NCBI GenBank assembly: GCA_963575745.1
Contig: CAUYUJ010018702.1
Coordinates: 60,662 to 124,661, forward strand
Origin: Prorocentrum cordatum
Lineage: Eukaryota; Sar; Dinophyceae; Prorocentrales; Prorocentraceae
Reading direction: 5' to 3'
DNA length: 64,000 nt
The position numbers and the translations under genes are program-made. The notes beneath the pieces were generated by a model. That model did not search any database. It saw nothing but the letters and a program-made list of their open reading frames with translations, and was not told where the DNA came from. Positions 33,901 to 45,565 of the stretch are shown here, one piece after another; the stretch's first letter is position 1, and every line of letters starts with the position of its first letter.

Positions 33901-34962
33901 AGGGACATGATATGACCATGATGAGATGATTGTTTGAGTACAACTCATGCGTGTTAACATTGGGAGGCCATTCAGCGTGGGCACCGGCACTGCTTCTCGA
34001 CATCCCACGTGTCCTCCCTCCTCTTTCTTCTGGTCACGATTGGGTCAAGCTAGCTATTAGTTGTTTCACTCACCGATCCTTTGTCTTGGCGCCATCCTCT
34101 TTCCATTCTCAATCCCTATAGCATAGCTTCCAAGTAAAACCGACATGAGCGTTTCGTCGGCGTTGTTGCGACGTCATTCAGAGGACGACGTTGATGTATG
34201 TAACGCGTGCATTTCATGAGTTCGATCGTTTCGACATCATCGATATTCGTACACGTCGCGTCATCTGTTGTGTCGTACGTGAGCATGTCTATTGTCCTGG
34301 GGACCCCACCCTCCCTTGCCGATGCCTTAGATCATGCAGCACGCGTTGCTCTCCACGCCCGCCTGCCCCAAGGCCATGCACCCAGATCGCTTTGCCTCGT
34401 ACCGCAAATACGAAATCACGGCGACGTTCAGGAAGGACGCTGTCAAGACCAAGTGCCAGGTTACGGGCCAGACTATCTGGGACCAGTTGGTCAGCAGGGC
34501 CAACAGGGAGGTCGATTTCCCGAACATGTCCCAGGAGTCCCACGACCGTCTCTACACCATCCTGGCGCATGTCACTCGGGCTCGCCCCCCGCCTGGGATA
34601 GGGGCTCTGGCTTGGAGCAGGGTAGTGTCTTTGACGGAAGGGGGTTTGGCGAGGATGCAGGCGAGGTTCTTAAAGCTCTGATTGGGGGGGCGGGCAGACG
34701 GGAACGGGGGATGCATGTTTCAGTTGATTCAATTGTTTTTGTTATTGATCTAGGGCTTGCAGGCGCGACCTTGGCGGCCTCCTCCTCCTCCTCCTCCTCC
34801 GCCTATCCATTAGCCAGCGTGTGCAACTATTATGCATCATGTGCCCGCATGCTTGAACATGTCATTTTCTACTTCTCTGGCTGCTATGCATTTCTATCAA
34901 GACTACGCTCTGTTGTTGCCCTGCTGCCTCATCCATTGCCGACTCAATGTCCACGTCGCGCG

Positions 34963-34997
<35 letters not shown>

Positions 34998-37530
34998 TCT
35001 CTCGCTATCGCCCTCTCGTTGCTTGCTTTGGCCCTCTGCCACGCCGTCCTTAGCATCCCTTGCAAAGGCGCTGAAGGCCTCTCGGCCCGACGTCATCGTG
35101 GACATCGTTCTTCTGGGCTTCCCGAGGGTGAACAAGCCCTGGGGCAAGTGCGAGGCTCTCCCGAATGGCCTCCCGCTCTTGCGATCGATCAACGACGACT
35201 GCTTGAAGACGCTGCTCACTGCTTACACCGAGGCTGATCGGGGAGAGTTGGGGTCAGGGGGCAGTCGGGATCGAGCATCAGTCTGAGTTGACATGGTGGA
35301 GCCGAGGTCATTTTGGATATCACGAGATCAGCCGTTGAATTGTCTTCGCTCCTTTTGGTCATCAGATCCGCCTGGGCATGCCATCCATATTGTTGCTTGC
35401 CATGTGCAAGTGCCCTCTCTAGTTTTAGGTCGCAGCGCCCTCTCACCGTTTGGATTGGCAGCATGAGCATGTCAAGATGTCGTCCTTTTGTTTGTGCCGT
35501 CTGCATAGCCCCTCGTCGTTGCCAGCCCTAACTTCAATGCGCTATTTTCACGTCATAGGCGAACGACCTGAAGGCAGAGCAGAAGCGGAAGAAGAAGGCA
35601 GAGGCCGCCACCAAGAAACTATGCGACAAGGCTGAGAAACACAAGCAGAAGGTCCATAAGCTCGACGAGAAGATGGCGAAGGCATGCCGGTGAGAGCGTG
35701 CGAGAAGTGGCATGGGGAGAGTAGTGGGAGATAGGGTTGAGGACGGGTTTCAAGTGGCAGGGGGTTTGGAGGTAGGAGGTAGGTGGGGAGTGGGAGGTAG
35801 GACGTCGGTAGGGGACTGGCACGGGGAGGAGTGGGAGGTCGGGGCCAGGGAACAGCGCCGCGCGTCGCGAGGCCGAAGCGGAAGGCAAGAAAGTCAATAA
35901 GAAGACAGTGCAGCTGAAGCACACCCCTCTCCCCCTGGAATTGATCGGCGACGACGCAGAGGGGGCGACGGCAGATTGGTTCACTCACTTAGACAACGCT
36001 GTGGCCTACTTGACAAAGATCGACAAGTCGCAAGCTGAACTCATCGAGGCTTTTCGCCACATCGCGTTGTTCATGGCTGTCGGGTGGGGGGAGGGTGGCA
36101 CGGGGCGCTTGTCAACTCTCATCAGTAGTCACGTGCCATGCTGCTCGCATTTGCTTCCAATTGGCGTTGTTGATCCCACTTGCATTTGTTGTTTCAATCG
36201 TCTTTGGGGTCGTCATCGTCGTCAGCGTTTCCCCCAGATTGCCTCGACAGCTCTTCTCAACTATGCGCGCTTGTCGCTTGGTGCGAACGTCGACGACCCA
36301 GCGAGGACAGCGACGGCGGCGGCAGCGACGACTCTTGCGACGACGATAATGCTGACAGAGACGGCGGTAGCGATCTGGCTTGCCTGGAGGGTTGGGCAGG
36401 GGCGCGACGTCGTTGAAGCTGCAGGCGCCTGGCGCCGAGAAGGAGATCAAAGGGTGGACAGTGCTCAAGGCCTTCATGAAGTCTCTGATCTACCGCAATG
36501 CCCGCCTCAAGCCAAGGCTCGCCAATCAATGATTGCTTTTCTGGTTTGTATCCATTGTGCGCGGCTGGCATCGAACCGCTCTGCGTCCCAACTCATCGCC
36601 GCTCAACCCCAGCTCCTTCCATCTTCAGTTTGCAATGTTATTAACTCTACATTCGTTTCCTTCGAGCTCTGCACCCCTCCCCCTCCTTTCGCGATCGCAT
36701 TGGCTCGACATGTTGCCGCGCCCCCCGAGGGATTCCGATCCCGACGCTCTGATGGTGCTGAACCTGGTCAGCGAATCCAGCACCGCGGGGAATCAGGAGG
36801 AGATCGAGGGCTTCTTGGCAGAGATGATCGTCAGCAACAACAACGCGCGCCCTCTTGCTCACTCATCTCTTTGCTTTGGTATTGACTTGCACACGCTGGT
36901 AACTCTCATCTATCTGGCACGTGCTGCTGCTTTGAGGGGCCGACTTTATTCTGTCTCAGTCATTGCCCGCCCGCGCCTCCCTCCTCCTCCTCCTCCTCCT
37001 CCTCCTTCTCCTTCTCCTCCTCCTCCTCCTCCTCCTCCTCCGACTCCTCCGACTCCCCCGACTGCTCCTCGTCCTCTTTCTCCTCCTCTTCCTCCTCCGA
37101 CGCCTCCGACCCCTCCGACTCCTCCTCCCCCTTCTCCTTCGCCTCCCTCCTCTGCCTCTTCCCACCTCCTCCCTCCTCCCTGCTCCCTCCTCCCTCCTCC
37201 TCCTCCTCATTCTTCCTCTTCCCTCCTGGCCCCTCAGCGCCGGCGCTCGCTGCCCCCCGTTGCCCGCCTTCAGGCCGCCGAGGATGTGCTGAACCTCGTC
37301 TGTGACACGATCGGCTTCTCGCTGCCTCTCATGGCCTGATGGGGCTGGTGGGATCTCTCTCGCCTATTGCCTGCGGAACTAATTGAGGGGCGCGCGGGCT
37401 GGGGGCGGACAACGAGAGGGAAAGAGAGACAGAGATACAGAGAGGGATAGATAGAGATGAGGGAGATATAGAAAGAGTGGCGCGGACAGAAAGGCAGACA
37501 GAGAGACAAAGAAACATTTGGACAGAGTGA

Positions 37531-37585
<55 letters not shown>

Positions 37586-38883
37586 AGAGAGAGAGACGTA
37601 GAACACCAGCGATGCCAACAAGCAGAGCTGAACATATGTCATGATAATTAATGCAGGTTCGGGGGTAGATCGACACGTGGCCAGCGGGGGAGCGGGGATC
37701 AAAGAGATGAAGGCAGGAGCTTGCACAGACATAGGGAAATGCGCATCATGCGTGTCTGGTGTCGCTTGGGGGAGGGGCCAGCGGATCTTAGCACGCAGGA
37801 CTAGGACAGACAGTAAGAGGGCGGAAAAAAGGAAACATGACGATGACGAATGACCATACGATTGATCCAAATCACAGTTCATTTGCAAGTATTACATCTG
37901 ATTCGTCTTTTAAACTCGAGCTTGCTTCTTCCGCTAGATTTCGCCTTGCCGCAGGCGCAGGGCCACGCCGCGAAGACGATGAATTCCGTGATGGCCGCCC
38001 TCACCATGCACGTGTCTTCGATGGGGGGGATGTGGGACAACATGGAGGATCCTCGGAACTATTTTCTGAGTACCGCTTTTGCTCACGTGGAAATGAACCT
38101 CCCATCGCACCTTATGGACGTTGCCAAAGTTATTGCGGACGTCAAGGCTGCAGAGAAGCACGACATGCTGATCAACACGCCCTTCCACGCGATGGCGGAT
38201 TTGGATCGGGCCTGGGGGTCGGTACTGGTACGGGGGGTGAGGAAGGGTGTTGTGTTTACCTATCTACCGAAGTGAAAAACTTTTGTCGCGGACCAGGGCC
38301 CAACGCGGGGTGAACGTTTCTCAATCGGCTGTTTATGTGCCACGTTGAACTAACCCTTTTTATTTATTCGGGTACAGTGGTTTCTGATTCGCACCCTGTG
38401 AGAGAAAACATTTTGGCGTCAGATGCTGCATCCATCTTACACCTTTGAGACAATTGTAGAAGTCGCGTGGCATGTCGATGTTCTTTGCGTGCCAAGCTCG
38501 CAAGACATCGCAAATATTGCTGTGTGACAGTTGTGAACAATGAGAATAGACGCGTGAAGCTTGCGAAAAGATATAACATGCAATGAAGGCTGCTTCGCAT
38601 GAGTGATGTTTGTTTCGGGGTAGGGCCAGGACCTCTGTCCTGCGAGAGTCTCTGGGGCGCAGATCCAATTGCTGGCGCATATTCTCGACAACCTGAAGCA
38701 GATGGTATTCGTGCTGCGCGCGCCGGCGGCCTTGAGCAACGACGAGGAGCACGCTTTGCTGCCCGCGGCCGCCACGAGCCATCCGTACGTTCCGCCGATT
38801 GTGGCGGGAAGGAGGGGGAGCGTCCCGGCGTCGGGCCAGCAGCGTCGGGGCGCGGCGTCGGGCTGCTCTCTGTGACATTCTGA

Positions 38884-38927
<44 letters not shown>

Positions 38928-38965
38928 GTCCCCCTTCTCTCCACGCGCCGCTTTTCTTCTCAGAC

Positions 38966-39055
<90 letters not shown>

Positions 39056-42000
39056 TGAGAGAGTCTCTCTCTCTCTCTCTTGCTACCTGTGGCTTTCTCG
39101 AATTGTATATTGGTCTTTGCCTGTGGCACGCGTTGCCCGCGTCTCAAGGGGTCGTGCATGCATGCCGTGAGTATTTCTGCACTGTGCTGTATTGCATGTC
39201 TTACTTGTTTTTTCTGGTGAAAATGCCTAGTGGGCCTCTAGTGGGCTACTTGTTGTGCGTAGGCGTGCTCGCGTGCGCGCTGCTTCGCTTCGCCGCCCCA
39301 TCGCGCGTGTTCTTCATGCACGCCTGCCGCAAACACCATGTGCTCTACGTTCCCTCTCTCTCTATGGTTATCTGTCTCCCTCTACGCCCCATGCGATGTT
39401 TCCAACAAAACGACCTCGCGTCGGGCTGGCACGGGAGGACGGGACGGCGAGGCACCAGAGTAGGAGAGAGGGGTGCATGGAAGACGAGTCAGCGGATGAG
39501 GGAGGAGCGGAGGGCGACAGGGAAAAGCAAACGGGGCGCCCTCTTTCGAGCAAGGATTGCTGATGCCGCGAGACCCCCGCGGGAGGTACTTGGCATTACG
39601 ACTTTGGCCACCAAGGTTGAAATCGAGAAGACGATGGTCTCCCTGCCAGAAGTAATTACTACTATGATGGCGGGCTGGGCTGGGATCGTGGGCATGCGCT
39701 GGCGCCCATAGGCTTCTCTTTTCGCTATATACCCTCCATCGCATTTTTGCTCTTCTTGAACGTGGCTGGCGCGTCCACTCTCATTGCTTTCCGATGTGCA
39801 GTTGAGATGCAAATGCCTCCAATTCTTGTATCTTCGCTCTCTTAGACGCTCGCGACCTCTTTGGGGGCATTCTGGGGGCATTGTTGCGCCTACATCCCCT
39901 CCTTGAGCGATCCGAGAGAGCCGACGCCGTTTTGGCTCGAGCAGGCAGGGCCTCGAGCTTGCTTGCATTCGGCGGCTCGCGGAAGTACGGGGTCGCATGG
40001 TTCCGATGCCACGGGCGACGCCCGCGGCGTCAGTGCATGCGATGGCTCTCGAGGACGACCCGCCAGCCACGCTGCCCATGAACTACCCCGACGATGATGA
40101 CGCCTGGGGTGAGTGGAGCGCGCCGCCGCCACCGGCGACCCCTCAGCCACAGCCGCAGCCAGCGCCTCCGCCTCCGCAGGAACAGCCAGAGCCAGTGCCA
40201 GAGCCACAACCAGAGCAAACGCCTCCGCAGAAACAACAACAGCCACCGCAATCACTGCACGGTCAGCCTGACGGTCAGCTTCAGCCAGCGCCACCGTATC
40301 CGCAGCCTCCGCCACCACAGCCAGCGCATCCGCGCGGTGAGCAGCAGCCACCGCCACCGCCGCCACCGCCTCCGCAGCATCCGCCACCACCATCACAGCC
40401 AGCACATCTGCCGCCGCGCGGTCAGCTGCGGCCAACGCCTCCGCCGCATCCGCCGCCGCAGCAGCTCGTTCAGCTGCAGCCGAAGCCGCAGCCTCAGCAG
40501 CATCCGCCAATGCGACCACCGCAGTCAGCGCCAGCGCCGACCTCAGCTTCGCTGCCCAGAGGGCTAGAGGAGGCGCCGTCATCAGCGCCAATGCCAGCGC
40601 CCGATCCGCCGCCACCGGTGCCAGTTGCCCCGCTGCGGAAGCGAGCGATTGGCCAAGGCGACGCGGTCATCATCGACGTCGACGGCCCAGCGGCAGCCTC
40701 AGCACGTGATGGAGCGAAGACCCACTGTGGTCAGCAGCCGAAGCCAAAGAAGCGTCCAAAAGTATGCAAGGAGGCGCAGGTTCAAGCCGCAGCCCCAGAG
40801 GCATCGGGCGCGGCAGCCTCAGCAGATGCAGCATCTGCAACGGGGGTGGCAGCCTCAGCATCTGCAGCAGGGGTGGCAGCCTCAGCAGATGCAATGGTGG
40901 TGGACACCTCAGCACATCCAGCAGCAGCGGGTGCAGCAACGGGCCTGGTGGCAAACCGCGCGTTGCCAGTGATGACCAGAATACTCACGGAGGCCGAATC
41001 GGCACTTTGGCAGACCGCCTACTCGCAGGGCTACAAGGCTGGCGTCAATGTTGGCTACGAGAACGGGAAGAAGAGGGGCGCTTTCGCTGCTTTCTGGAAG
41101 GATAGTTTTTTAACGATCTTGTTCCCATTCTCGTGCTCTCCATCTCTGCTATGTCAGCCGTGTCCTACTCGTCTGGGAGTGTTGATCTGCTCATTCGTTT
41201 CTGGAGTCCTTGTGTCATGATCGCCCCCCCCCCCCCCAGATACCTTTGGAGCTACTGCCGCTCGTGGCCGCCCTGATGGATATCGGTGAGGATGTCGACG
41301 ATGATGAGGATATCATTGTTCATCCACCGATATCTTGTCATCATTGCTAGCGTCCGATTTTAACCTATGCGATGCTGCTCCCTTTCTTCTTTGCCTGGAG
41401 GGGGAGGGGGAGGAGGAAGAGGAGGATGAGGAGGAGGAGTAGGAAGATGAGGAGGAGGTGGAGGACGAGGAGGAGGAGGAGGGCCAGGAGGAGGAGGAGG
41501 AGGAGGAGGAGGAGCCCCGCAACCCCGCGAGGAGCGGCAGAAGTGGGTGCAGTGGAAAGCCAATGCCCCTGGGTTGCCGCCCATGGGGATCGAGGCCATG
41601 TCGGACCAGATCTCCCAGGAGCTCGGCCCGCCGGGCGCCACCGGCGACGCCAGTGGCCAGCAGCCGAAGTGGGCGCAGGAGCTCGGTAGGACGATAGCAA
41701 CGAGGTGGAGGAAATTAGCAATGAGAAGGGAGGATGATATGGAAGGATGAGCAATGAGGAGGAATGAAAAAGGAAGGAAGGATGAGAACGAAAGGAAGGT
41801 TGAGTCAATGGACGAATCGCACGATAAGGAACGAAGGAGACATTGTTCTTCTGGGCGAGGATGAGTTTTTTACAAGCGCACAGAAGTATTGAGGCGAAAC
41901 ATTGGGCGCCTATGGGGTTGGTCATAATTGGATCTTCCTGTTTCTTCTGCTTGTCGCTCTTTGCATTCTGCCTTTCTGGGCTGCCTCCGAGAGGACAGCA

Positions 42001-42140
42001 AGACGAACGAGGGCAACCTGGACGGAACGGCGGCGGCGGCGTCCTCTTCTGGCAACGCGGCTTGGCAGCTGCCCCAGTCCAGTCCCAGCAGCGGTCGCGG
42101 TGACGCGGCGTCGGCCGCGGGCGTGGAGCCGTTCCTTTAG
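30804..42140 (+). CDS. Gene Z: unrecognised protein encoded by about 20 small exons
   Basis: A chain of short exons on one strand, most with matching phase across AG acceptors and GT or GC donors. Best-supported pieces: 30804-30916, 31742-31860, 32680-32774, 33337-33448, 33796-33897, 34331-34579, 35068-35241, 35559-35689, 35872-36078, 36425-36519, 36730-36844, 37275-37333, 37955-38209, 38663-38788, 40036-41076, 41241-41285, 41512-41685 and 41992-42140 (TAG). The protein is mostly helical and charged, with a Lys-rich coil, an acidic stretch and a long Pro/Gln-rich region near the end. I recognise no domain. It may be two genes. Start is probably the ATG at 30821. Confidence 0.5.
31285..31425. 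repeat. Three copies of TTCCAACTGGTTGGAA
   Basis: Identical 16-bp near-palindromes at 31285-31300, 31381-31396 and 31410-31425. The last two have CTCCTTCCAAC and the first two are followed by GG. CCTTCCAAC also occurs in both terminal inverted repeats, so this could be an internal protein-binding cluster. It lies in a presumed intron of gene Z. Confidence 0.6.
31742..31860 (+). CDS. Gene Z exon
   Basis: After CCGCGCCAG: ARYGEHLSTLELLAAVDAEF, then LIFSDKAVSFITRSGDFSI before GTGGGG. Confidence 0.45.
32680..32774 (+). CDS. Gene Z exon
   Basis: After GTCCACAAG: DHYEAIHGATLAEGMKAAHN, then ADHEKKNRNVQ and a split Arg codon. The codon completes across 33337, which implies a GA 5' splice site (AG|GATTAT). 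Confidence 0.45.
33337..33448 (+). CDS. Gene Z exon
   Basis: After TATACCGCAG: TVTRGVVRFIKGLGNIFNGE, then STETTIIEKIRDVDALE with a GC donor at 33449. Confidence 0.5.
33796..33897 (+). CDS. Gene Z exon
   Basis: Exactly 34 codons after TTGATGAG: AGFATLRRANGWTWSSLGQN, then LYNEKRYEYVQATR before GTGAGG. In phase with the exon before. Confidence 0.55.
34331..34579 (+). CDS. Gene Z exon
   Basis: After ATGCCTTAG: IMQHALLSTPACPKAMHPDR, with KYEITATFRKDAVKTKCQVT, then QTIWDQLVSRANREVDFPNM and ending ILAHVTR before a GC donor (34580). Strong coding character. Confidence 0.6.
34965..35004. repeat. (CT)n microsatellite
   Basis: One of many CT/GA tracts in the presumed introns of genes X, Z and W; others at 16748-16790, 37529-37583, 38888-38925, 38968-39080, 42990-43096, 48540-48565 and 48640-48682. 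Several lie a short way upstream of acceptor sites. Confidence 0.85.
35068..35241 (+). CDS. Gene Z exon
   Basis: After CTTGCAAAG: ALKASRPDVIVDIVLLGFPR, then VNKPWGKCEALPNGLPLLRS and INDDCLKTLLTAYTEADR. In phase with 34579. Confidence 0.55.
35559..35689 (+). CDS. Gene Z exon, Lys-rich coiled coil
   Basis: After GTCATAG: ANDLKAEQKRKKKAEAATKK, then LCDKAEKHKQKVHKLDEKMA and KAC before GTGAGAG. A basic helix, possibly nucleic acid-binding or a nuclear localisation signal. Confidence 0.6.
35872..36078 (+). CDS. Gene Z exon
   Basis: After GTCGCGAG: AEAEGKKVNKKTVQLKHTPL, then PLELIGDDAEGATADWFTHL and IDKSQAELIEAFRHIALFMA before GTCGGG. The phase match to the previous exon is not clean. Confidence 0.5.
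36296..36519 (+). CDS. Gene Z exon(s), acidic then helical
   Basis: An acidic piece (EDSDGGGSDDSCDDDNADRD) is followed, in another frame from about 36425, by APGAEKEIKGWTVLKAFMKS and LIYRNARLKPRL. An intron or misread junction must separate them. Confidence 0.4.
36730..36844 (+). CDS. Gene Z exon
   Basis: DSDPDALMVLNLVSESSTAG, then NQEEIEGFLAEMIVSNNN before a GC donor (36845). Reads in phase into 37275. Confidence 0.5.
36975..37215. repeat. (CTC)n-rich intron segment
   Basis: About 240 bp of CCT/CTC repeats directly before the acceptor at 37274. Confidence 0.85.
37275..37333 (+). CDS. Gene Z exon
   Basis: AAEDVLNLVCDTIGFSLPLM; the frame reaches a stop (37337) unless a GC donor at 37334 is used, in which case it joins in phase to 37955. 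Confidence 0.45.
37955..38209 (+). CDS. Gene Z exon
   Basis: After TTGCCGCAG: AQGHAAKTMNSVMAALTMHV, then WDNMEDPRNYFLSTAFAHVE, then DVAKVIADVKAAEKHDMLIN and FHAMADLDR before a GC donor (38210). One of the longest well-supported exons. Confidence 0.6.
38663..38788 (+). CDS. Gene Z exon
   Basis: After GGGGCGCAG: IQLLAHILDNLKQMVFVLRA, then PAALSNDEEHALLPAAATSH before GTTCCG. In phase with 38209. Confidence 0.55.
39559..39660 (+). CDS. Possible gene Z exon(s) (weak)
   Basis: Reads RIADAARPPREVLGITTLAT, then KVEIEKTMVSLPEVI. A GT donor may follow REV's first two residues and an acceptor may precede VEIEK, so this could be two tiny exons. Confidence 0.3.
40036..41076 (+). CDS. Gene Z exon, long Pro/Gln-rich region
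   Basis: Opens HAMALEDDPPATLPMNYPDD, continues for about 180 residues of Pro/Gln/His repeats, then RKRAIGQGDAVIIDVDGPAA, a basic patch KPKKRPKVCK, Ala-rich repeats, and the ordered helix LTEAESALWQTAYSQGYKAG. The frame is open throughout despite the biased composition, and the ends are ordinary sequence, which supports real coding. Confidence 0.55.
41241..41285 (+). CDS. Gene Z exon
   Basis: After a C-run and AG: IPLELLPLVAALMDI plus one base, before GTGAGG. Confidence 0.5.
41512..41685 (+). CDS. Gene Z exon
   Basis: Reads APQPREERQKWVQWKANAPG, then IEAMSDQISQELGPPGATGD, ending WAQEL plus one base before GTAGGA. The phase agrees with both neighbours. Confidence 0.55.
41992..42140 (+). CDS. 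Gene Z terminal exon
   Basis: After TGCCTCCGAG, completing a split Glu codon: DSKTNEGNLDGTAAAASSSG, then AWQLPQSSPSSGRGDAASAA, ending GVEPFL and TAG. Confidence 0.55.
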
Positions 42141-42643
42141 AGGAACTCTCGTTGTGGCTGGCCTTTTTTTCCAATGGCCCACAGGGCCGCGTTGCTTGCG
42201 TCTCGCTTGAAACCGTAGAGGAGAACGAGGAGGAGGGGAAGGGGATAGGATGGGGTGGAGGATGAGAAGGAAGGGCTTTCTGCAGTTTGGGGGAACTTCT
42301 GAGGACGGGAAGAAGAGTAAGAGTTCAACCTGGTGAACTTCACCAGCTTGGGGGAACGATCAGTGATTCGGGAAAGCGCCAACTCGTTGCCTGTTGGCCT
42401 CGATGCTGCCCTTCTGCTCTTCTCCCTCGGCACAGCGTGAAGCAATCTAGTAGTAGAAGTAGTAGTGGCTCGCGCGTGCCGACGCGCAGCAGAATGTAGA
42501 CTGCCGCGCCACGGTGAATTGTTGCACAGAGCTGGCAAAGCGAACTTTGATATCGCCACTGCCTCAAACAAGCGTTCTCTAGCTTTGCGTTTCATCTCAT
42601 TGTGAAGCATCGCTTCTGTTCGCTTCATCCTACGCGTCCGCCA

Positions 42644-42991
42644 ATGCCAGAGGTCAGGGGCCGCGTTATGATTCTACCATTGCCCAGCCCCCTGTCTGGT
42701 TGATAAGGGTGCCAGTGCAAAGTTCTTGTTCAATGCGACATTCGTTGCGTAACGCCCGCCTCTTGTCTTCGCCACGCTGTGCGTCATGGCTCGTTGTTGC
42801 GCGCGGGAGCGCAATGTGAGATGCGTGCTTGACTTTGCGCGATTGGCTGAAGTGGAGGTGATGGCTGAAGCGAAGGAGAAGGAGGAGAGGTAGGAGGGGG
42901 AGGAGGAGGAGTCGGGGGAGGAGGAGGAGGAGGGAGCGCTTGAAGTAGGAGAGGAGGACGGAACTTGGAGCGAGTCGAACGAGAGCGGCGT

Positions 42992-43037
<46 letters not shown>

Positions 43038-43041
43038 CTAA

Positions 43042-43072
<31 letters not shown>

Positions 43073-45385
43073 CGCGCGAGAGAGAGAGAGAGAGACGGAG
43101 AGACGATGCGGGGCTTGGGAGGCTGGCCCCCACAACCTGACGACTCGCAAAGTGTTGGATCTGGTCGTTACCAAGTTGTATGCGATCTCGGGCATGACGG
43201 AAGACGCTAGCTTCGCCCAGTTTTGCTTAGACCACGAGAACATTAAGAAAGAGTGCCTCTCTGCCAACGCTGTTGAGTCTCTGAGATCGGTGGGGGTTGG
43301 GCCGCTTATGTATTTTTATGCAATGTGTTTGCGCATGCGTTTGTCAATGTCCTGCGCGGCTGCTATTGCATGTGCAGGTTTTCTAGCTTCGCACCCCCCT
43401 AGCAGTGCAGGGGTCATAACGTTGACCCTTCCGCCGTCGCCGGCGTGCCCCCCTACCTGGGCCGTCTTCTTCTATCGCTCTTTCTCTCTTCTTTTGTCTC
43501 GCTCTCTGTCTTATTCATCTTTCATTCAGCCTCTCTCGGTTATGCTTGTGATTGTCATTGTTGCATTCGCGCGCACTTGCATTTGTTGATATTATTATTT
43601 TGCCGATGGGGTGGTGTGGTGGTTGGCGGGACATGCGCCATCTGACGTCCAAAGGGGGTTGGGAGGTTACCACCAAGTGGGGTTTGAAAACGAAGGTGGC
43701 GGATAATGCGGTTCTCTTCACGAAGGGCAGTGAGACCAAACAGAAGATCATGGCAGAGTGGGCTGCGCGGCACCAGAACCATTTGAACACCAAGATGAAG
43801 GCCGACGCACCCTTGGACGCTGTTTTCGCTGAGCTTGCGGACGAGTTCCCGAAGCCGGTGGCGGGTGGAAACTCACATGGTTGTTTCGAATTGTTACTGC
43901 GTGTTCAGTGTTCTATCGTTTCTCCTTCCTCCGATCGCACTTGCCTACGTTCCTTGAGTCTCGTTGCGGTCGCATCCGTTGTCACTCCCCCATCGCCATG
44001 CCCCCCCCAAATCTCCCTCGGTTTCGTTGCTTTCTTTTGCAATGCGCATGAGCCCAGGCATCCTCGAAGAGCATCGTGGCGTCGAACGGAAATGGCGTCA
44101 GCCAGGAGAATAAGTTCGAGCCCTTGCTTCTCTCCGAGTGGTGGCAGAAGAACGTGGAAGCCGAGCAGGCGACAAGCGAAGACAACGGCTCGCGACCCAG
44201 AATCGCCCAGTACATCAAGAACCAGCTCCAGGCGGCCCTGCAGAGCAAGATACAAGGACCTGTGCTTCTGAATTGTTGCTATGTTAGTTCATTCCTCTGC
44301 TCCCGCTCCTGCATCCCCCCCCTCCTTCTCATCACTCCTCTCCTCCCCCAGGAGGAGGAGGTGGGCAGGGGGGGGGCTGCAGCGGCAGCAGCAGGATAAA
44401 TGCAAGGGGGTGAGAGGGGGACAGAGGGTGGAGGGCAGACAGGAGGGAGCGGGGCCAGGCCGCCTGCGCGTCCGAACACGCGCCCTGGCACTCCTCGACC
44501 TCCACCAGCGCCGGCACCTGCGCCCGCAGGGAGGATCAGGGCGAGAGGGAGGACAATATTGATGTGGACATGGAGGACAAGACCCAGGAGGGGGAGGAAG
44601 GATGGCGAGGAAGGATGAGGATGAGGAGAACGAGGAGAATGATGAGGATGATGAGAAGGCGAAGAACGATCCAGAGAGCGAAATCGGAAAGGAATAATGA
44701 TGTGCCGAGCGTTTTTTCGCCCTTCCCCACCCTCCCCATCCCCAGAAACGTTCACGACGTCGATGGGGGCCATCTTGATTCAAAAATCCAACACGTTCGT
44801 CAAGATCGAGAAGACCGACAAGGGTGAGATCAAGAGCCAGAAGTTGGAGAGGCGTCGGATTCCACGGGGGCAGCATTGGGGATCTATCTTATCAATGCCT
44901 TGTACTTTTGATTGCAATCATTTCTTGTTCTTAAGCGTTCCGTTTCTTGTGCGTGCCATGTATGTTTGGTGTCATGCTATCGTCGTCGCCGCCCGACGTT
45001 GTCAGCGTCCCTTCAGTCAGCCTCGCCAGGTTTCGGCTAGGCCATCGTTCATCTGCACGTGCCGTTTAGTATTGTGTGTTTTCAAGTGATGGTTTGCCGA
45101 TGGTACGCATTCAACGTACGCCGTCTCTTTCGCATGTATTTGGGAATGAGTTGGCATGGAATGTGTGCAACATGCGAGGCATTGCGTGGACGGCGGAACG
45201 TGGCCGACCCTCCCGTTCAACGGGCGCGTCGTCGACGATGCGGTGGCCGCGCACATGAACAAGAGCTTGCTCCTGCCATTGTCGCCGGCGGAGGCTCGCG
45301 GAGCAGTGTAGTAGCAGTCGTAGTAGACAGACGCAGTAGCTGTAGTAGCAGTCGTTGCTGATGCACCAGTAGTAGTAGTATCAGC

Positions 45386-45461
<76 letters not shown>

Positions 45462-45519
45462 CAGTAGTACAGTAGTAGTAGTAGTAGTAATAATAGTAGT
45501 AGTAGTAGTAGTAGTAGTA

Positions 45520-45565
<46 letters not shown>

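Noticed and set aside
36963-37292. Poly-Leu and poly-Arg frames
   Set aside because: CTC microsatellite before an exon; only the last 20 codons of the neighbouring frame look coding.
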